NCBI GenBank assembly: GCA_023846275.1
Contig: JAIUJO010000072.1
Span: forward strand, 888,501-952,500
Direction of reading: 5' to 3'
Source: Vanilla planifolia
Taxonomy: Eukaryota; Streptophyta; Magnoliopsida; Asparagales; Orchidaceae
Length of the DNA stretch: 64,000 bases
The notes beneath the pieces were generated by a model. That model did not search any database and was not told the origin of the DNA. It was given only the letters and a program-made list of their open reading frames with translations. The position numbers and the translations under genes were made by a program. Shown here piece after piece: positions 23,945 to 38,864 of this stretch. The number at the start of each line of letters is the position of its first letter. Within the stretch, counting starts at the first letter, position 1.

Positions 23945-26070
23945 TGTGTGCATGAGTGAGTGTGTTCATGTGACATCATGTGTGTCTACAAGAATGTTTA
24001 TGCTTGTAGGTGCATGTGTGTGTGTGTGTGTACATGTGTGAGCATGTGTGTGTTAGTGTATCTATGTATACTTGTGCATCTCTATGTGTGTTTATGAGTG
24101 TTCGTGTGTGTATCTACTTGTGTTTATCCATGTGTGTGTTTAAGTGTGTGTGAATGTGTGTGTGTGCTTGTATTTGGATGCATGTGTGTGACCATGTGTG
24201 TGGATATGTGTTCTTGGTTATGTGTGCATATGAGTGAGTGAGTGTGAGTGTGTGTGTGTGCATGTGTGTTTAGTTTGTGGGTGTTTGGGTCAATGTGTGT
24301 GTGTGTGTGTAAGCATGTGTCTGTATTGATGGGTTCGTGAACGCATGTCAATGTGTATGTGTGTGTTCATATGCGTGTGCTTATGCATGTGCTTGTACAT
24401 GTGTGTGCATGTTTATGTGTATGTGTGCCTATGAGCATTTGTGTATGTATGAATGTGTATGTAAATACATTCATGTGTAGGTTTGCATATCTATTCTTGC
24501 TTGTTTGTGATTATGTGTGTCTTAGCATTTATACATGTGTTTTGTGCATGCATGTGTGAGTTCATGTTTGTGTCTTTTGCATGTGCATCATTGCATCTGA
24601 GTTGGTGTGGGTATGACTTTTTCAGTGCTTTCATGTGCATGTGTGTGTGCACTCACACATATGTGTATGCATTTTTGAAACTTCTTGTGTGTGTGTTTAG
24701 GTGTTTGTGCCTATGTTGCAAGTGTGTATCTATGTGTGTATATGAGTTGGTGCATGTGCATATGAGTATGTGTGTGTCTCTATGTCTACATGCATGTGCA
24801 TGTGTGCATGTGAGAGAGAGTGTGTTTACAGGTGTGTTTGTGTGTGTGTGTGTGCATAAGTGCATATATTTGAGCATGACTATGCATGCTTTTGTGTGCA
24901 TGTAGGCACATGTGTGAGCATATGAGAGTGCGTGTTCATGTATGTGTGTGTGCATGTTTGTCATTATGTACATATTCATGTTTGTATGTGCTTGTGTGCT
25001 CAAGTGTGTGCATGGATTTGCTTGCAAGTGGGTGTACATGTGTATGTGTATGCATTTGGTTTTATGTGCACTCATATGAGTGCATGTGCATCTATGCATT
25101 TGTATGCATGTGTGTATGTATGTGTGAATAAATGTGCACATATGTGTTTGCATGCATTACGTTGAGTAGTATGCAAGAATATGCATGTGTGCATTTGTGT
25201 GTTTCCATATGTGCACGTGTTTATGAGTTTTTCTACATGGGAGTGAATGTGTGTCTACATGCCTGTCTTTGTAGATGTATGTGTTTTTTGTGGGTGTGCA
25301 TTTGTGTTCGTGTTTGTAGGCATACATGTCTGAATGTTTATATATGTTTGACTTGTGTAATATGTGTATATGCTTGTCTACATGTGCATCATTGGATATG
25401 TGTGAGTGCAGTCGTGTGTGTATGCATGTGTGCACTTGGACTTCTATGTTTGTTGTTGTAGGGATATGCATGTGTGCATTTTTATGTTTATGAATGTCTA
25501 TGAGAGTGCTTTTTAGTGTGTGCATGGAAGTGTGTGTGCATGTGCATGGCTATGTGTGTATGTTTTTGCATGTATGTGCATGTGTTTATGTCTATGCATG
25601 CATGTGTGTTGTGTGGCCATGTATGTGGACATTCGTGTTGTGTGTGTACTGATGTGTGCATGCCTGTGTGCATGTGTGTTCTTGTTGTGTAGGCTTGTGT
25701 GTGTGCATGTGTGTATGTCTGTGCATTCTTATGCATATGCATTTGTGTATGTGTTTGTGTGTGTGCTTGTGTTGTGTCACATGCAGTTGTGCATATGTGT
25801 ATGTTTGAATGCATCTTTTTATTTGTGCGTGTGTGTTTGTGTGCATACATGTGGTTTTGTACATGTAGATGTGTGTATGTATATGTGTGGTTTTGTATTT
25901 GTGTGTGTATGTGAGTGTTTACATGTTTTTTGTTTGTGCATATTTGTGGGTGCAAGTATATATGTGTGTGTGTATGTTTTTCATTTGTGCATGTGTGCAA
26001 GCAAGCACATGTGTGTTTTTTCATTTGTGTGCATGTGAATGTGCTTGTCGATCTATGTGTTTGTGTCCGT
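23945..26070. repeat. Segment of block C colinear with block B
   Basis: This is the counterpart of 20487-22612, sharing rare non-TG landmarks in the same order and spacing. It is flanked on both sides by more TG-rich DNA, whereas block B is flanked by LTR. That makes this the likely source and B the copy. Confidence 0.8.
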
Positions 26071-27078
26071 GTGTGTATTTGCATATGTGTGTGGGTGTGT
26101 TTGTTTATGATTCTGTGTGTATGTTGTGTGTATGTGTGTGTATGCATGCATATGTGTATGTATGTGTGTAGATGTTGGTGTGAGAGTGCATATGTGTATG
26201 CAAGTATGTGTGCATGTGTGTGTGTACAGACACGTAAATGTGAGTACTTTTGTGCATGTGTGTGCATGTGCATGTGCTTGAGCAGTTGCATGTGTCTGCA
26301 TAGGTATATGCACATGTGTTCGTGTGTGTGTGTGCATGGGTGAATGTGTGAATGTGTACTTGTGTTTGTGCCTACATGTTCATGTGTGTGTGGAAGCATG
26401 TAGGTGTGCATGCTTGGATGTGTGCATCAATGTTTATGTGTGTATGTTTATATGTGTCTATGTGTGTGCATGTGAGTGCAAACAAGCTTGTGTGTGTGTG
26501 AACTTGTTTTTGTTTGCATGTGCATTTATTTATGTGCATGTGTGTGTACATCTGCATGTGCATTTGAGTGTGTGTATGCTTCTGTGTGTGTGCATGTGTT
26601 CATGTAAAAGTGTGTATGTGTGAGTGTGTGTGTGTGTGATTGTGTGCATGTCATTGGGTTGTTATTGTTGCACTCAGGTGTGTGTGTGTGTGTGTATTGG
26701 CATCAATGTGTGTGGGATGCACATTTGTGTGTATGTGTGTGTGAGCATGTGTGTTGTATATGTACATATCTATGTGTATGTCTATGTATGCGCATGGTAG
26801 TGTGTAAATTTGTGTGTATGTTTGTGTGTTGTCCTGTTTGTAATTATGTTATTTGTATTTGTGCACATGGTGGTGTGTGCATGCTTACATGCATGTGAGT
26901 ATTTTTTTAGTGTGTTCATGATTGTGTTTGCATGTGTTTGTGCTTTTGTGTGCATGTTTGTGCTTATGTATGTGTGTGTGGGTGTGCTTATGTGTGTTCA
27001 TGAGATTATGTGCATGCATGCATGTGTATGTGTGTGTAGGTGCATATGTGCATGTGTAGGTGTGTACATTTATGTGAA

Positions 27079-27120
27079 CATGTGCACACATTTATGTGTG
27101 CATGTGCACACATTTATGTG
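27079..27120. repeat. 22-bp tandem duplication in block C
   Basis: CATGTGCACACATTTATGTG occurs at 27079 and again at 27101. The CACA within it is a brief reversal of the TG strand bias. Confidence 0.75.
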
Positions 27121-30100
27121 CACGCACAAGTCCACATGTGTGTGTGTATGTCAGTGTATGCCTCATATGTGCCTTTGTGCATTTTTTCTTGTGAGCATAC
27201 ATGTGCCTTTGTTTGTGTATTGTATGCATGGGTGTGTTTGCGTATATGAATGTGTGTACATGTACGTGTGCGTTTGTGTATGTGTGTGTACTTATGTTAG
27301 TGTGTGCTCTTATCATTAGTGTGTGTGTGTGTGCACATGCCTGTGTATGTGCATGTGTGTGTATGTCAATAACCATGTTTGTAGGAGCCTTTGAGTGATT
27401 GTGTCTATATGTGTGTTTGTGTGCATGTGTGGGTGTTCTTGTGTGCACATGTGTGTGTGTGTTGGTCTTCTTTTATGTGCATGTTTATGCATGTGTATGT
27501 GCGTATGTGTCTGTTTGTGTTTATATTTGTGTTTATGCATTGGTGTGTGTGTGTTCATGCGTGTGTACTGGAGTGTGCTTAAGCATGCATATATATGTTT
27601 GCAATTGTGCGGGCATGTTTATGCACCTTGTGTGTGTGTGTGTTCCTTTGAGCATTTGTGTATGTATTTGTTCATGTGTGTGCATGTGAGTGTGTGCATA
27701 CAAGTGTGTGAGTATAAGTGTGTGTAGATGCATGTGGATTATGTATATGTGCATATGCATTCTTATGTGCGCATGTGTGTGCATTCGAGTACGCATGTAT
27801 ATGTGCATCTATTTGTATGGGTGCATGTATGCATGTGTGCATATGTGTGTTCATGTGTGAGTAAATGCAGTAGTGTCTATGTGTGTGTGTTTGTGCATTC
27901 AAAAATGCATGCATGAGCATGGATGAGTACATCAATGCATGTGTATCCATCTTACTCTGTGTGTGTAGATATATTTGCATGTATGTGTTTGTGTGTGTCA
28001 GCAGATGTATGTGTGCATCAATGTGTGTGCATGTGCAAGCGTGTGTGTAGTTGTGTGTACATGTGTGATTATGTTTGTGTGCATGTTTGTGTATGCACTT
28101 TCATATTGGTTCATCTGCATGTGCATTTGTGTGCATCGGTGAGCATGTGTATATTTATGTGCGTATGTGTGATGTGTTTGTGTGTGTGCTTGTATGTTTG
28201 TATCTACATTTTTGTTTGTGCGTGTGTGTGTGCAAATTTATGGATGCTTGTGTGTGTTCATGTGTGAGCATGCATGTGTGAGTGTTCATTTATGTGCATG
28301 TGATTGTTACTATGTCTTTGTGTATGTGCTTGTGTGTGCAGATGCATTTGCATTTATATATGCATGTATGTACAAGTGCTTTCATGTGTGTGTGTGTGTA
28401 TAAGAACACACATGTGTATGAGCATGTGTATGTGTTCATGCATTTGTGTATGTGTGCATGTGTGTATAAGTCCATGTGTATTTGCATGCACACATGTGTG
28501 CATGTGTGTGAGTACGTGCATGCATCTTTATGTGTTGTGAATTTGTGCATTCATGTTCTTGTGCTTGTATTCTTACATGTGCGTGTATGTGCATGCGGGT
28601 TGGGTGTATCATTATGTGCATGCTTTTTGTGTCAGTGTGTGTGCATGTGTGTATTTGTACTTTTGCATGCGTGACATATTCATGTGCTTGTGTATGTGTA
28701 TTTGTTTGTGTGTGCTTATGTGCATATATGTTTGTGGATAAGTATGTGTGTGTGAGTATACTACTGTGTATGTGTGAGTGCCTGAGTATGCGAGTGTGTG
28801 CATGTGTGAACATCTCCATGCATGTTTGTGTTTATGTGTGTGTGTACCTCTACGTGTGCATGTGTATGTTAGCTCATGTTGTGTGTATTCATGTGTGCAT
28901 GCAGATGTTTGTACATGTGTGTGTACCTTTTTTTTATACATGTGTTGCTTATGCATGTGTGTTGTGTATGTCTGAAAATGTGTACACATGGCTACACGTG
29001 TAAATATGTGTATATTTGTGTAAGCGTATTTGTTTGTGCGTGTGTACGACTTTGTTAATTTTTGTGTGTGCATGTGCACATGCATGTGTGTTTGTGTTCA
29101 TGTGGGTGTACATGCATGCATGAATGTATGTGCATGCATGCACAAGTGTATGTGTGTTTGTGTATGCATATTTTTGTGATAATGCATGTATGTGTGCACA
29201 TGTGTTTGTGTTTGCATATATGTGCATTTTCTTTTGTTTGATTATGCATCTGCATGTGTGTGCATATACATTTGGATTTGTGTATATGTGTGAGCATATG
29301 CACTTGTTTATGCATGTGTTTATGTATTTATATGTATGTGTGTGTGTTCTTGTGCTTGTGTTTATGTACATGTGTGCATTGGTGGGCATATGTGTGTGTT
29401 TGTAGTTATACATTCAATCGAGCATGTAAATACTTTAAAAAATGTCTACACATTCATGCATGTGTGTGCATGCATGCATGTGTGAGTGTGGGTAGGTATT
29501 TGTGTATCTGTGTTTGCATGCATGTATCTATGTGTATAGATGCATGTTCGTCGGTAGCACATGTGTACTTTGATAATGTGTATTTGTGTAGGTATGGATG
29601 TATGTGGCGGTGGGCATCTTTGTGGGCATGTGCATGCATTTGTGTGCATGTAAGTGATTGCATGTTTATATGTCTATGTGCACATGTGCGTGTGTGTGTG
29701 CATGTGTGAGTGTATGTGTTCATGTGTGTATAGGTGTGTGTGCATATGCATGTGTGAGTACATCATGTATGTGCATGTGTGTATTAATTGTGTGTGTGCA
29801 TGATTATTATTTTTTGTGTATTTGTGTGTTCATTTAAAAGTTGGTGTGTGTGTCTTCCTATGCATATATGTGTGTGGGTGAGTATATGTGTGTTGGTGTG
29901 GTGTGTGTTGGTGTGTGCATGATTGTGTGTGCATGTGTGTGTGTGTGTACTTTTGTGTTTTTGGATGCATGCATGTTTGCATATGTCAATTCATTCATGT
30001 GTGTGTGAGTGCTTGATTAGTGTGTGTGTTTATGGGTGCATGCATTTTTAGTGGTGTGTGTGTGTGTTTGTGCATATGTGTGCTTGTTAGTGTGTGCATG

Positions 30101-31085
30101 TAAGCATTCATGTGTGTGCTAATATGGGTCCATGTTCATTTGTGCTATGCACAAGCATGCATGTATGTGTGCATGAGCATGGGTGTGTGTGGATGTGCAC
30201 ACATGTTTGTGCACAAGCACCTATGTGTATGCTTTTATGTGTTTGTATGTGTGTGTGTGTGTGCTTGTGCATATGTGCATAACAGTGTGCTTTTCAGTGC
30301 ATATGTGTGTGTGTCTATGTTCATGTGTGTCTTTGAGTGTATTTGTGCACATGTGTGTATGTGCGTGCATGTGTGTGCATGTGTATCTATGGTTAGTGCA
30401 TGTGTGTGCATGTGCATGTGTGTAGGTTTTTGTGTATGTGCATGTGCAAGTGTGTGGGTTTGTGGGTGTGTGCATGTGCTTTCATCTATGTGTGCGTGCA
30501 TGTGTAAGCAGTATTGATGTGTTTCTATTTATGTATGTGTGTGCATACATGTGTGTAGGAGTCTTGGTGTATGTGTGTGTAGGGGTGTACAAAGGGGTGC
30601 TTGTGTGTTCTCATGTACATGTGCATGTCTACATGTGTCCGTGCATGTACATGTGTGTATACATCGTGCATGTTTGTGTGTGCATATGTGCATGTGTGTT
30701 TGTTTGCAAGTGTGTTGGTATGCATACTTGTATATGTAGGAAAGTGCATATGTCTGTAGGCATATGTGCGTGCATTTGTGTGCTTGTGTGTGTGTGCATG
30801 TGAATGTGCATGCGTGTGAGCAAAGTTTTGTATGTGCTAGTGTGTATGTGTTCATAGATGTGTGCATATGTGTATGTATGCATTCGCACATGGATGTTCA
30901 TGTGTGTACGAGTGCATGTTTGTGCAACTTTGTGTTTGTCAATGTGTGTGTGAACATGTTTTTGTGCGTGCATGTGTCTATATGTGTTTTTGCATTTATG
31001 CTTATATAGATGCATGCACATGCTTATGTGTTTGCATGTGTACGTGTATGAATGTATGCAGGTGCATGTGTGTGTGTGTGTGTGC

Positions 31086-31088
<3 letters not shown>

Positions 31089-31123
<35 letters not shown>
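31089..31123. repeat. (TA)17 microsatellite inside block C
   Basis: This is a perfect TA run of about 34 bases directly after a TGTGTGTGTGTGCATG stretch. It is the only long TA run in the TG blocks. Confidence 0.9.
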
Positions 31124-31128
<5 letters not shown>

Positions 31129-34100
31129 TACCCATGCTTGTGAGTGTTCATGCTGTACGTGTGTTTTTGAGTCCCTATGCGTGTGTATGTCTATGTTGTG
31201 TGCATGTGCATGTGAGTTGGTGTGTGTGCCTATTCATGTATTTACACTCGTGTTAGTGTAGGCATGATTGTGCATTTGTGTGCATCTATGTGTAAGTGTA
31301 TTTGTAGTTGTGTGTGCATATGTGTGTTCATTTGTGCATTTGTTGTGCTCGTGCATGTGTTTGTGTGCCTGTCCATGTGTGCGTGAGCATGTGCATGCAA
31401 GCATTTGTCAAAACATGTCTATTCACATGTGTGTGCGTATGTGCATGTGTGCACATATGTGCTCATATTTGTTCATGTGTGCACATGGGTGCTTGCATTT
31501 GTTCATGTGTGTATGTGCACGTGTCTATCTATGTGCATATGTGGGTGTGTATATGTGTGCATGTGGTAGTTGTGTGTCTGTGTTGTTATGTGTGTGTGCA
31601 TGCACATGCATGTGTGAAAGGCCATGTGTGAGTGTGCCTTTGTGTGATAGTGTGCATGTTTGTGTGTGTTCATGTGGTGTGGATGTTTGTAGATATGTGT
31701 GCATAAAAGTGCTTATGTGTGCTTGGATGTGTTTGTATGCAATTTTATGCATGCATGTGTGTCTGTCCATTTGTGCTTACATGTTAGTGCATGTCTACTT
31801 GTGTGCGTATGAGTGTGTGTAAGTCTATGTGTTTGTGTGGATTGTTGTATGTGCTTGTTTGGGCAAATATGTGCACATTATCTGCAGTGCATGTGCACTT
31901 TTGTTCATCTGTGTAGAAACTTATTTGTGTAGTGCACGCATGCACATGTATGTGTATGTTCAAGTGTGAGTGTGTGCACATGTGTGTATGCATGGGGATA
32001 TTGTGTGCATGTGTGCATCTACATTCATACATGTTTGTATGCATATGCATGTCTGTGTGGTTGTGCATGTGTGTGTATGCATAAGTGTGCATCCATATGT
32101 GTCTGTATGCATGTGTGTGTGCATGTAACTATATGTGTGGTTTTATGTGTGCATGTTAGCATATATGTATGCGTCTATATGTACCTACTTGAGTGTCTAT
32201 GTGTGTGCGTGTGTTTGTGAGTTTGTATGTGAGTATGTAAGCTTGCACATGTGCATATATGCATGAATACATGTGTGTGTTTACATTTCTTTTTGTGCTT
32301 ATAAAAATGTTTGAATTTCTGTGTGTATCTACATGTGTGCATGTTTTGGGCATGTGTTTGTGTTGGCCTATCATGTGTATCAGCATATGCATGTGTGAAT
32401 GACTATGTGCACATGCATGTGTGCACGCGTGTGCTTGTGTGTGTATACATGTGTGGCCAAATGCATGTGTGTGCATGTGTGTGTGTAAATCTATGTGTGG
32501 GGGTTTGTATGCATGTGTATGTGTATGTGCTCCTGCATACATGTGCATGTCTATGTGAGGGTGCATACGTGTGTCTATAAGTGTGTGTAATTATTCTTGT
32601 GAGTGCTTGTGTGTGTTAAATTCTTTGCATATGTTCATGCATATCTATGTGTGTGTGGGTGTATTTACATGTATTTGTGCATGTGTATGCAGGTGTTTAT
32701 GTGTGCTCGTGTGCATTTCAGCATGTGCACTTTTGTGTGTGTACATATGTGTGTGCTTTTATTTGCACTTGTGTGCATGTGTGTGCCAATATGTCTCTGT
32801 GTGTGTGTGTCTGGGCATGCAAGCACGTGTGTATATGTGTGAGTGCATATGTGTGTGCTTTTGTGTGCATGCATTTGTGCTCTTGTACATGTGTGTGTAA
32901 GTATGTATGTGCATATGTGTAATTACATTTGTGTGTTTGTGAATGTGTTTGTTGGTACTTTTACATGCATGTGCATGTGTGCATGCATGTGCTTATGTAT
33001 ATATCTGTGTGCATGTCCATGCATACGGGTTGGTGCATGAGTATGCATGTGTGTGCACGTGGATGTATTTGTAGGTGTGTGTGAGTGTGGATGTGTGTAC
33101 ATATGTCACTTCCTAAGTGTAAGTGCTTGTGCATGTATATGTGTGTGTACATGTGCCAATGCATTTGTATGTGAGTATGCATATCTGTATGTGTGTGCAT
33201 GTGCATCTGTGCATGCATGTGTGTGCGTGTGCATGTATGTACATTTATTTTGATTGTTTTGTGCATTAGCATGTGTGTGCATGTGTGTGAGTGTGCATGT
33301 AGATTAGTGTGCATGCATGAGCATGAGTCTGTGTGTGTATTTACATTTATATGTGTAGGTGTGAGTTGTTATACAGTCTTTCAAGTGTGTACATGAATTT
33401 GAGCATGTGCAAGCACATGCTTTCATGTGTAGATGCATGCATATTTGTGTGCACACATTGTAAGGATGGGTCAGTGTGTGTGTGTATATTTGAGAGCTTG
33501 TATATGTCTGTGTTTGAATATGCATGTTTGTGGGTGTGTGCATTTGTGTTTGTTATGTGAGTGTTAATCTGTGTGGTGTACCTTTGTGAGCATGTGCATG
33601 CATATGTGCATATGTGTGCATGCAAGCATGCATGTGTATGTACGTGTGGGTGTGTATGTGTGTACATGTGTACATATGTGTAGGTGTGTGTGCATGTGTG
33701 TGTAGATGTGTGTACACATGCACGTATGTGCATGTGTTTAAGGTGACTATGATTGTGTTTATGTGAACATGTGTTTACCTATGCATGTGCATGTTTGAGC
33801 ATGTATGTTTTTGTTTTTATGCATGTATGTGCATGCGTGTGTATGTGCATACAAACATGTGTGTTGCTGCAGGTGTGTGTGGGTGTAGTTATGTGCATGT
33901 GTGTATGCACATGTGTGTGTCTTTGTATCTATGCTGGCGCATGCCTTAGTGCAAATTTGTATGAGTTCATTTTTGTGTGTGTGCATGCATTTGTGTCTTT
34001 ATGGGTATGCTCATGCATGTGTATGTGTGTGTGGTTTTGTATGTGTGTTTGTGTGCATGCTTATGAGTGTGTGTGAGTGTGTATAAGTGTGCTACTGTGG

Positions 34101-37100
34101 GTCCTTGTGTGTTCGTAGTATGTGCACACATATATGTGTGTTTGCATGAGAATAGGACTGCATGTGTGTGTATTTTCCTATTTTTCCATATGCATGTTTG
34201 CATGATTATGTACATTTTCATGTGTTCTTGTGTGCTTTTTGGGTTTGTATGTATGCATGTTCCATACCGCATATGTGTGTGTGCATGCATGTTTCTATGT
34301 GTGTATGTACATGCAAGTGTATTTGTGCAAGTGTGTTTGTATGGTAGTGCACATGCTTGTGTTTACATGTACACGTGTGTGTGTTTTTGTGTATACATGC
34401 ATGAGAATGTGTGTGTGTTTTCTTATGTGTGTGTGATCTTATGCATTCATTTGTGAGTGCATGTGTGTGGAGACGATGGGGAGGTGTGCTACAGTGAGTT
34501 TGTATGTATGTTTTCGTGTGTGTCTGCACATGTATGCATAGGTGCATGTATCTATGTGTTTGCACAGGCACACATGTTTGTTTATGAGGTTGCATGTTAG
34601 TGTTAATGTGTATGGGTGTGTATAGGTTTGTGCTTGTTTGAGTGTGCAAGTATATGTCTACAGGCATGTTTTTATATGTGTGTGCATTCACACACATGTG
34701 TGTATTCGTGGGTGCTTGTTTGTGCTTGCGTGTGTGCATATGAATGTGCACATGTATGTGTGTGTGTGTTTATGTGCTTATACACATGCATATGTGTGTG
34801 TACGTGTATGTATGTGTATGTAGATGTGTGCATGTACATGTGTTTGTGCATGTATTGGTTCTTGTACATGCATGTGTGGGTGTGCACATATGTGCATGCA
34901 TGTGTATGTGTATTTATGTAAATGTGTGTGTGCGAGTGTATTTTGCCAGATGTGTGCATGTGTATGTGTGTGTACTAGTGCACGTGTGTGTGCATGTCTT
35001 CATGTGTGAGTGTGTGTGCATGAGCATGTTTACATGCTTGCATGTGTGCTTGTGTGTGCACATGTATGTGGATGTGTTTGTGTGCCTTTACATGTTTGTG
35101 TGTGCATGAATAGGTCTATGAATGTGTGTGTGTCACCATGTGCATGTATATGTGTCTATGAGCACTTGCATGCATGTTTTTGTTTGTTCATTTGTGTATG
35201 CACGTGTGTGTACATGCGTTTGTGGTTGTGTGCATGTATGGTTGTGAAAGCTGGTGTGTACGTGCATGTGTGCATGTGGAACAGTGTGGACATAAATGTT
35301 TAATTGCATGTGTGTCTTTGTGTGTGCATATGTCCATATGTGTGTACTCATGCATATTTGTGAGCATGTGCATGTACAAGTACATATGTGTGTGTGTTTA
35401 TGGATGTGTGTGTGTATGTGTGTTAGTGTTTGCATGTCTGATGTCTGTGAATGTGTGTATGTACACATGTATGTGGGTGTTTTCTTTTGTGTGCATGTGT
35501 GGGTGCATGCAAGCATGCATGTGGTATGTGTGGGCAAGCATGCATATGCATGTGCATGTATGTGTCTTTATGTTTGTTTGTATGTGTATGATTGTGTGTG
35601 TTTGTGTGCGTGCAATGGTGCGTGGTTACATGTGCGTGTTGTGTGCATTATGTGTGTTATGTGTGAGCATGCCTGCATGTATGCATGCGTATGGGAGTGG
35701 TTGTGCATTTATGTACATGTGTGTGTGTGTGTGTGGTGTACATATGTGCATGCAAGCACGTGTATGTGTATGCATGTGCTTGTGTGTGCAAGTTTGTGTT
35801 TGTGCAGGAATTTATGTATATGTTTTTGTGAGCATGTGTGCATCGATACATGTGTATGGATGCATGAGCACTTATTTGAGTGTTCATGCATGCACATTGG
35901 TATGTGTGTGTATGCATGTGAGTGCTTGTGTGCCTATGCATATTTGTGTGTCGATATGTCTGTGTGTGCATGTACGTGTTTATGCATGCATGTGTGTTAG
36001 TGTGTGGGCACATGCATGTTTAAATGTACATGTGCATATGTGTGCATATCTGTCTGTATGTGTTGATGCATTTTATGTGTGTGTGTGTGTATGTGTGAGT
36101 GTGTATGTCTGTTTGTATAGATGCATGTATATGCATGTTCATGTGTGTGTGTGTATGTAAATGTGTGGCTGGGTGTGCATGCATACTTATGCATGCGTGT
36201 ATGCATGTGCATATGTGAGTATGTGTGCTTTTTTTAACATAGGTGCTAGCTTGAGTTCATGTGTGCATGAAAATCTATTTATGTGCATGTCTGTGATTGG
36301 ATGCATGTGTGTACATGTGTGGGTGTGTATGTTCATGTGTGTCCATGAGTGTGTGGGCATATGTGCATATGTGTGTGCGTGTTCATTTTTTAACATGCAT
36401 GTGCATGTGCATGCACTTGTGTGCATGTGTGTGCACAAGTGTGTGTTTTCATGCTTATGTGTGATGTATGCACTTGTGTGTATGTGTGTGTCTATGTATG
36501 CATGTTCATGTTTTGGACTGTGTGCATGAGTGCATGCATACATGCATGCATGTGTGTTTATGCTTGTGCATGTGTTTATATTATTATGTGTTGATGGATT
36601 TGTGGGTATGTGTGTTTAGGTGTTTGTTTGGTTGTGCATGTTTATGTGTCTATGTGTGTGTATATATGTCTACATGCAAGTGCATCTATGCATGCATGTG
36701 TATGTGTGTACATATGCACATGGTTTAATGGCTTATGTGTGTGTGTGTGCATATGTATGCGTATGAGTGTATGTGTAGGGTGGGAGTACGCGTGCATAAT
36801 CATGTGCATGGGTGTTTGTGTTTGTGTGCATGAGTGCAAATGTGAGCATTAGTGTATGCATTAGGCACATATGTATGTTTGTATATATGTGTGTGCATGG
36901 ATGTGATTATGCATCTATGTGTACATATATGTGTGCAGATGTGTGTGCTTGTTCATGTACGTGCATGATCAATTGTGGTTGTGCTGTTTCTTTGTATGTT
37001 TGTTAATGTGTGTGTGTGTATGTGTTTTTGGATGTGTGTATGTGTCCATGCATTGGGGTTTGCATATGTGTGAATATGTGTGTGTGTTCTTTCTTGTGCA

Positions 37101-38864
37101 TTTGCATTACTGTATGTGTGCAAGTGTATGTGTGAGTTTGTGTGGGTTGGATTGTTTGTGTATTTGTGTGAGGGCACATGAGCATGTTTATGCATGCATG
37201 TGTTTGTGTGCATGTCCATGTGTGAGTGCATGTGCATGCATGCATTTGTGAATGTTTATCTTTATCTGAGCATGTATGTCTGTGTGCATGTGCGTATGTG
37301 TGCATGCATATTTATGTGCATGTGTGTGGTTGAGTATGCTTGTGTGCACGTGAATGTGTGTCCTCATGTACTTATGCACGTGGGCATGTGTGTGCATGGT
37401 TGTGTGCATTCATGCATATGGGTTGCATGGGTGCATGGTTTGTGCATGTGTGATTTTGTGTGATCATGTTTGTGCATGCATTTATGTATGTGTGTTTATG
37501 TCGAATGTGTGGGTGTGTGCAAGTGTTTTAATGTGGTCATGTGTGCATGTCTGTAAGCATGTGTTTCTGTGAGTGTTTCTATGTGTGTGCACATCTATAT
37601 GTGTGTGTGTACATCTTGTGTGCGTACATGTGTATGAGTGTGAGTCATGTGTATGTGCGTGTGTGTCTGTATATGTGTTAGTGTTTGTGCGTATGAATGT
37701 GCATATTTGTGTGTATGCATTTCTTTGTGCATTCATATGTGCGTAAGTATGTGTCTTTATGTGTTTGCATTTGCATGTTTTTTTATGAATGTATGTGCAA
37801 GTGTTTACTTTTACATGCGTGACTTTATTTGCATGTGTGTACATGTACGTGTGCATGTGGTTTTTGTGTGTGCACATGTATATGTGTGTGTTCATGGATA
37901 CATGTGTGTATACATGCTTGTTTTCATATGCATGTGCATTTGGTTTCATGATTGTTCTTAAATGTGTTTTTTCATGTATACGTGCATGTTTGTAGGTATG
38001 TTTGTGCCTGTGCGTGTACATGTGAGTATGTGTGCATTCATGTGCAGGCATATGTGTGTACATATATGGTTGCATGTGTGTGTATGCATGTGCTTGTGCA
38101 TGTATGTGTCCGTGCTTGTCTGCGTATGTGAGTGCCTTTGATTATGCATTTGTTCCTACATGTATGTCGTGTTTCTGTGTGTCATGTTTGCACACATTTG
38201 TATTTGTATGTGCATTTGTATGAATTTTTACATGTTTGTGCATGTGTGTGTGTAAGAATGCACATGTTTCTGTGTGTGTTTTGTTTGTGTGTGCATGTGT
38301 GTATGCATGTTTTTTCATTATGTGTGTGCCCATGTGTACATGATCATGTGTGTGTGTGTCCATGTTTGCATATGTGCTTGTATGACTATATTTGTATGAG
38401 TGTGACCATGTTTATGTTTTTCCTTATAGGAGTGTGTGCTGTCAGCATATGTTGTGTATGTGTGTGAGAGTGTGTGGTCGTTCATGTGTTTCTATGCACT
38501 TGTACATCTGCATGCTTGTGTTCACATTCATGTCTAAAAGTGTGTGTGGATGTGCACATACATTTGTGCATGTATGTCTGTGTACATGTTGCATGTGCGA
38601 TTCATGCATGTGTATATATTTGTGTATGTGTATGTGCACAAGCATACGCTTGTGTGTGTGTGCATGCATGTGAGTGTTAGTGAGTGCATGCATACATATA
38701 TGTGTGTGTGCATGCACTTGCTGTGTGTGCTTGTGTGTGTTAGTTTGTATTTGTGTTTGTACATGTACTCATGTTCACGTGCATCTGTGTTCATGAATTT
38801 TTTCTTGTGTAAGTGTGCATACATGTGCATGTGCATGTTTTTGCATTGGTTTGCTTGTGTTTAT

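Larger units (their letters stand above)
23701..38864. repeat. TG-rich block C, about 15.2 kb
   Basis: This is the largest of three TG-rich blocks, with TG/CA/TA words in the same strand orientation as A and B. It starts at the inferred end of the copia LTR and ends inside the RNase H region of a minus-strand copia relic. Its first part (23945-26070) is the counterpart of block B. It contains the longest spurious frames of the window (35174-36160 on plus, 328 codons; 25488-26411 on minus, 307 codons). Their products are only Cys/Val/Met/His or Thr/His runs and overlap open frames in other phases. No promoter or gene is recognisable in it. Confidence 0.9.

Noticed and set aside
25488-26411. 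307-codon minus-strand frame of Thr/His repeats, considered as a repeat protein
   Set aside because: It is the complement of the TG array (ACA/CAC codons) with no amino-acid conservation beyond the dinucleotide; the matching frame in block B is broken.
35174-36160. 328-codon plus-strand open frame, and dozens of similar Cys/Val/Met/His-rich frames in the TG blocks
   Set aside because: The peptides are direct translations of TG/CA/TA words, overlap open frames in other phases and on the other strand, and show no domain, codon bias or promoter. They are composition artefacts.
23701-38864. Target-site duplication around block C as a single insertion
   Set aside because: The left edge (LTR end) and right edge (minus-strand RNase H) share no convincing direct repeat and belong to different elements.
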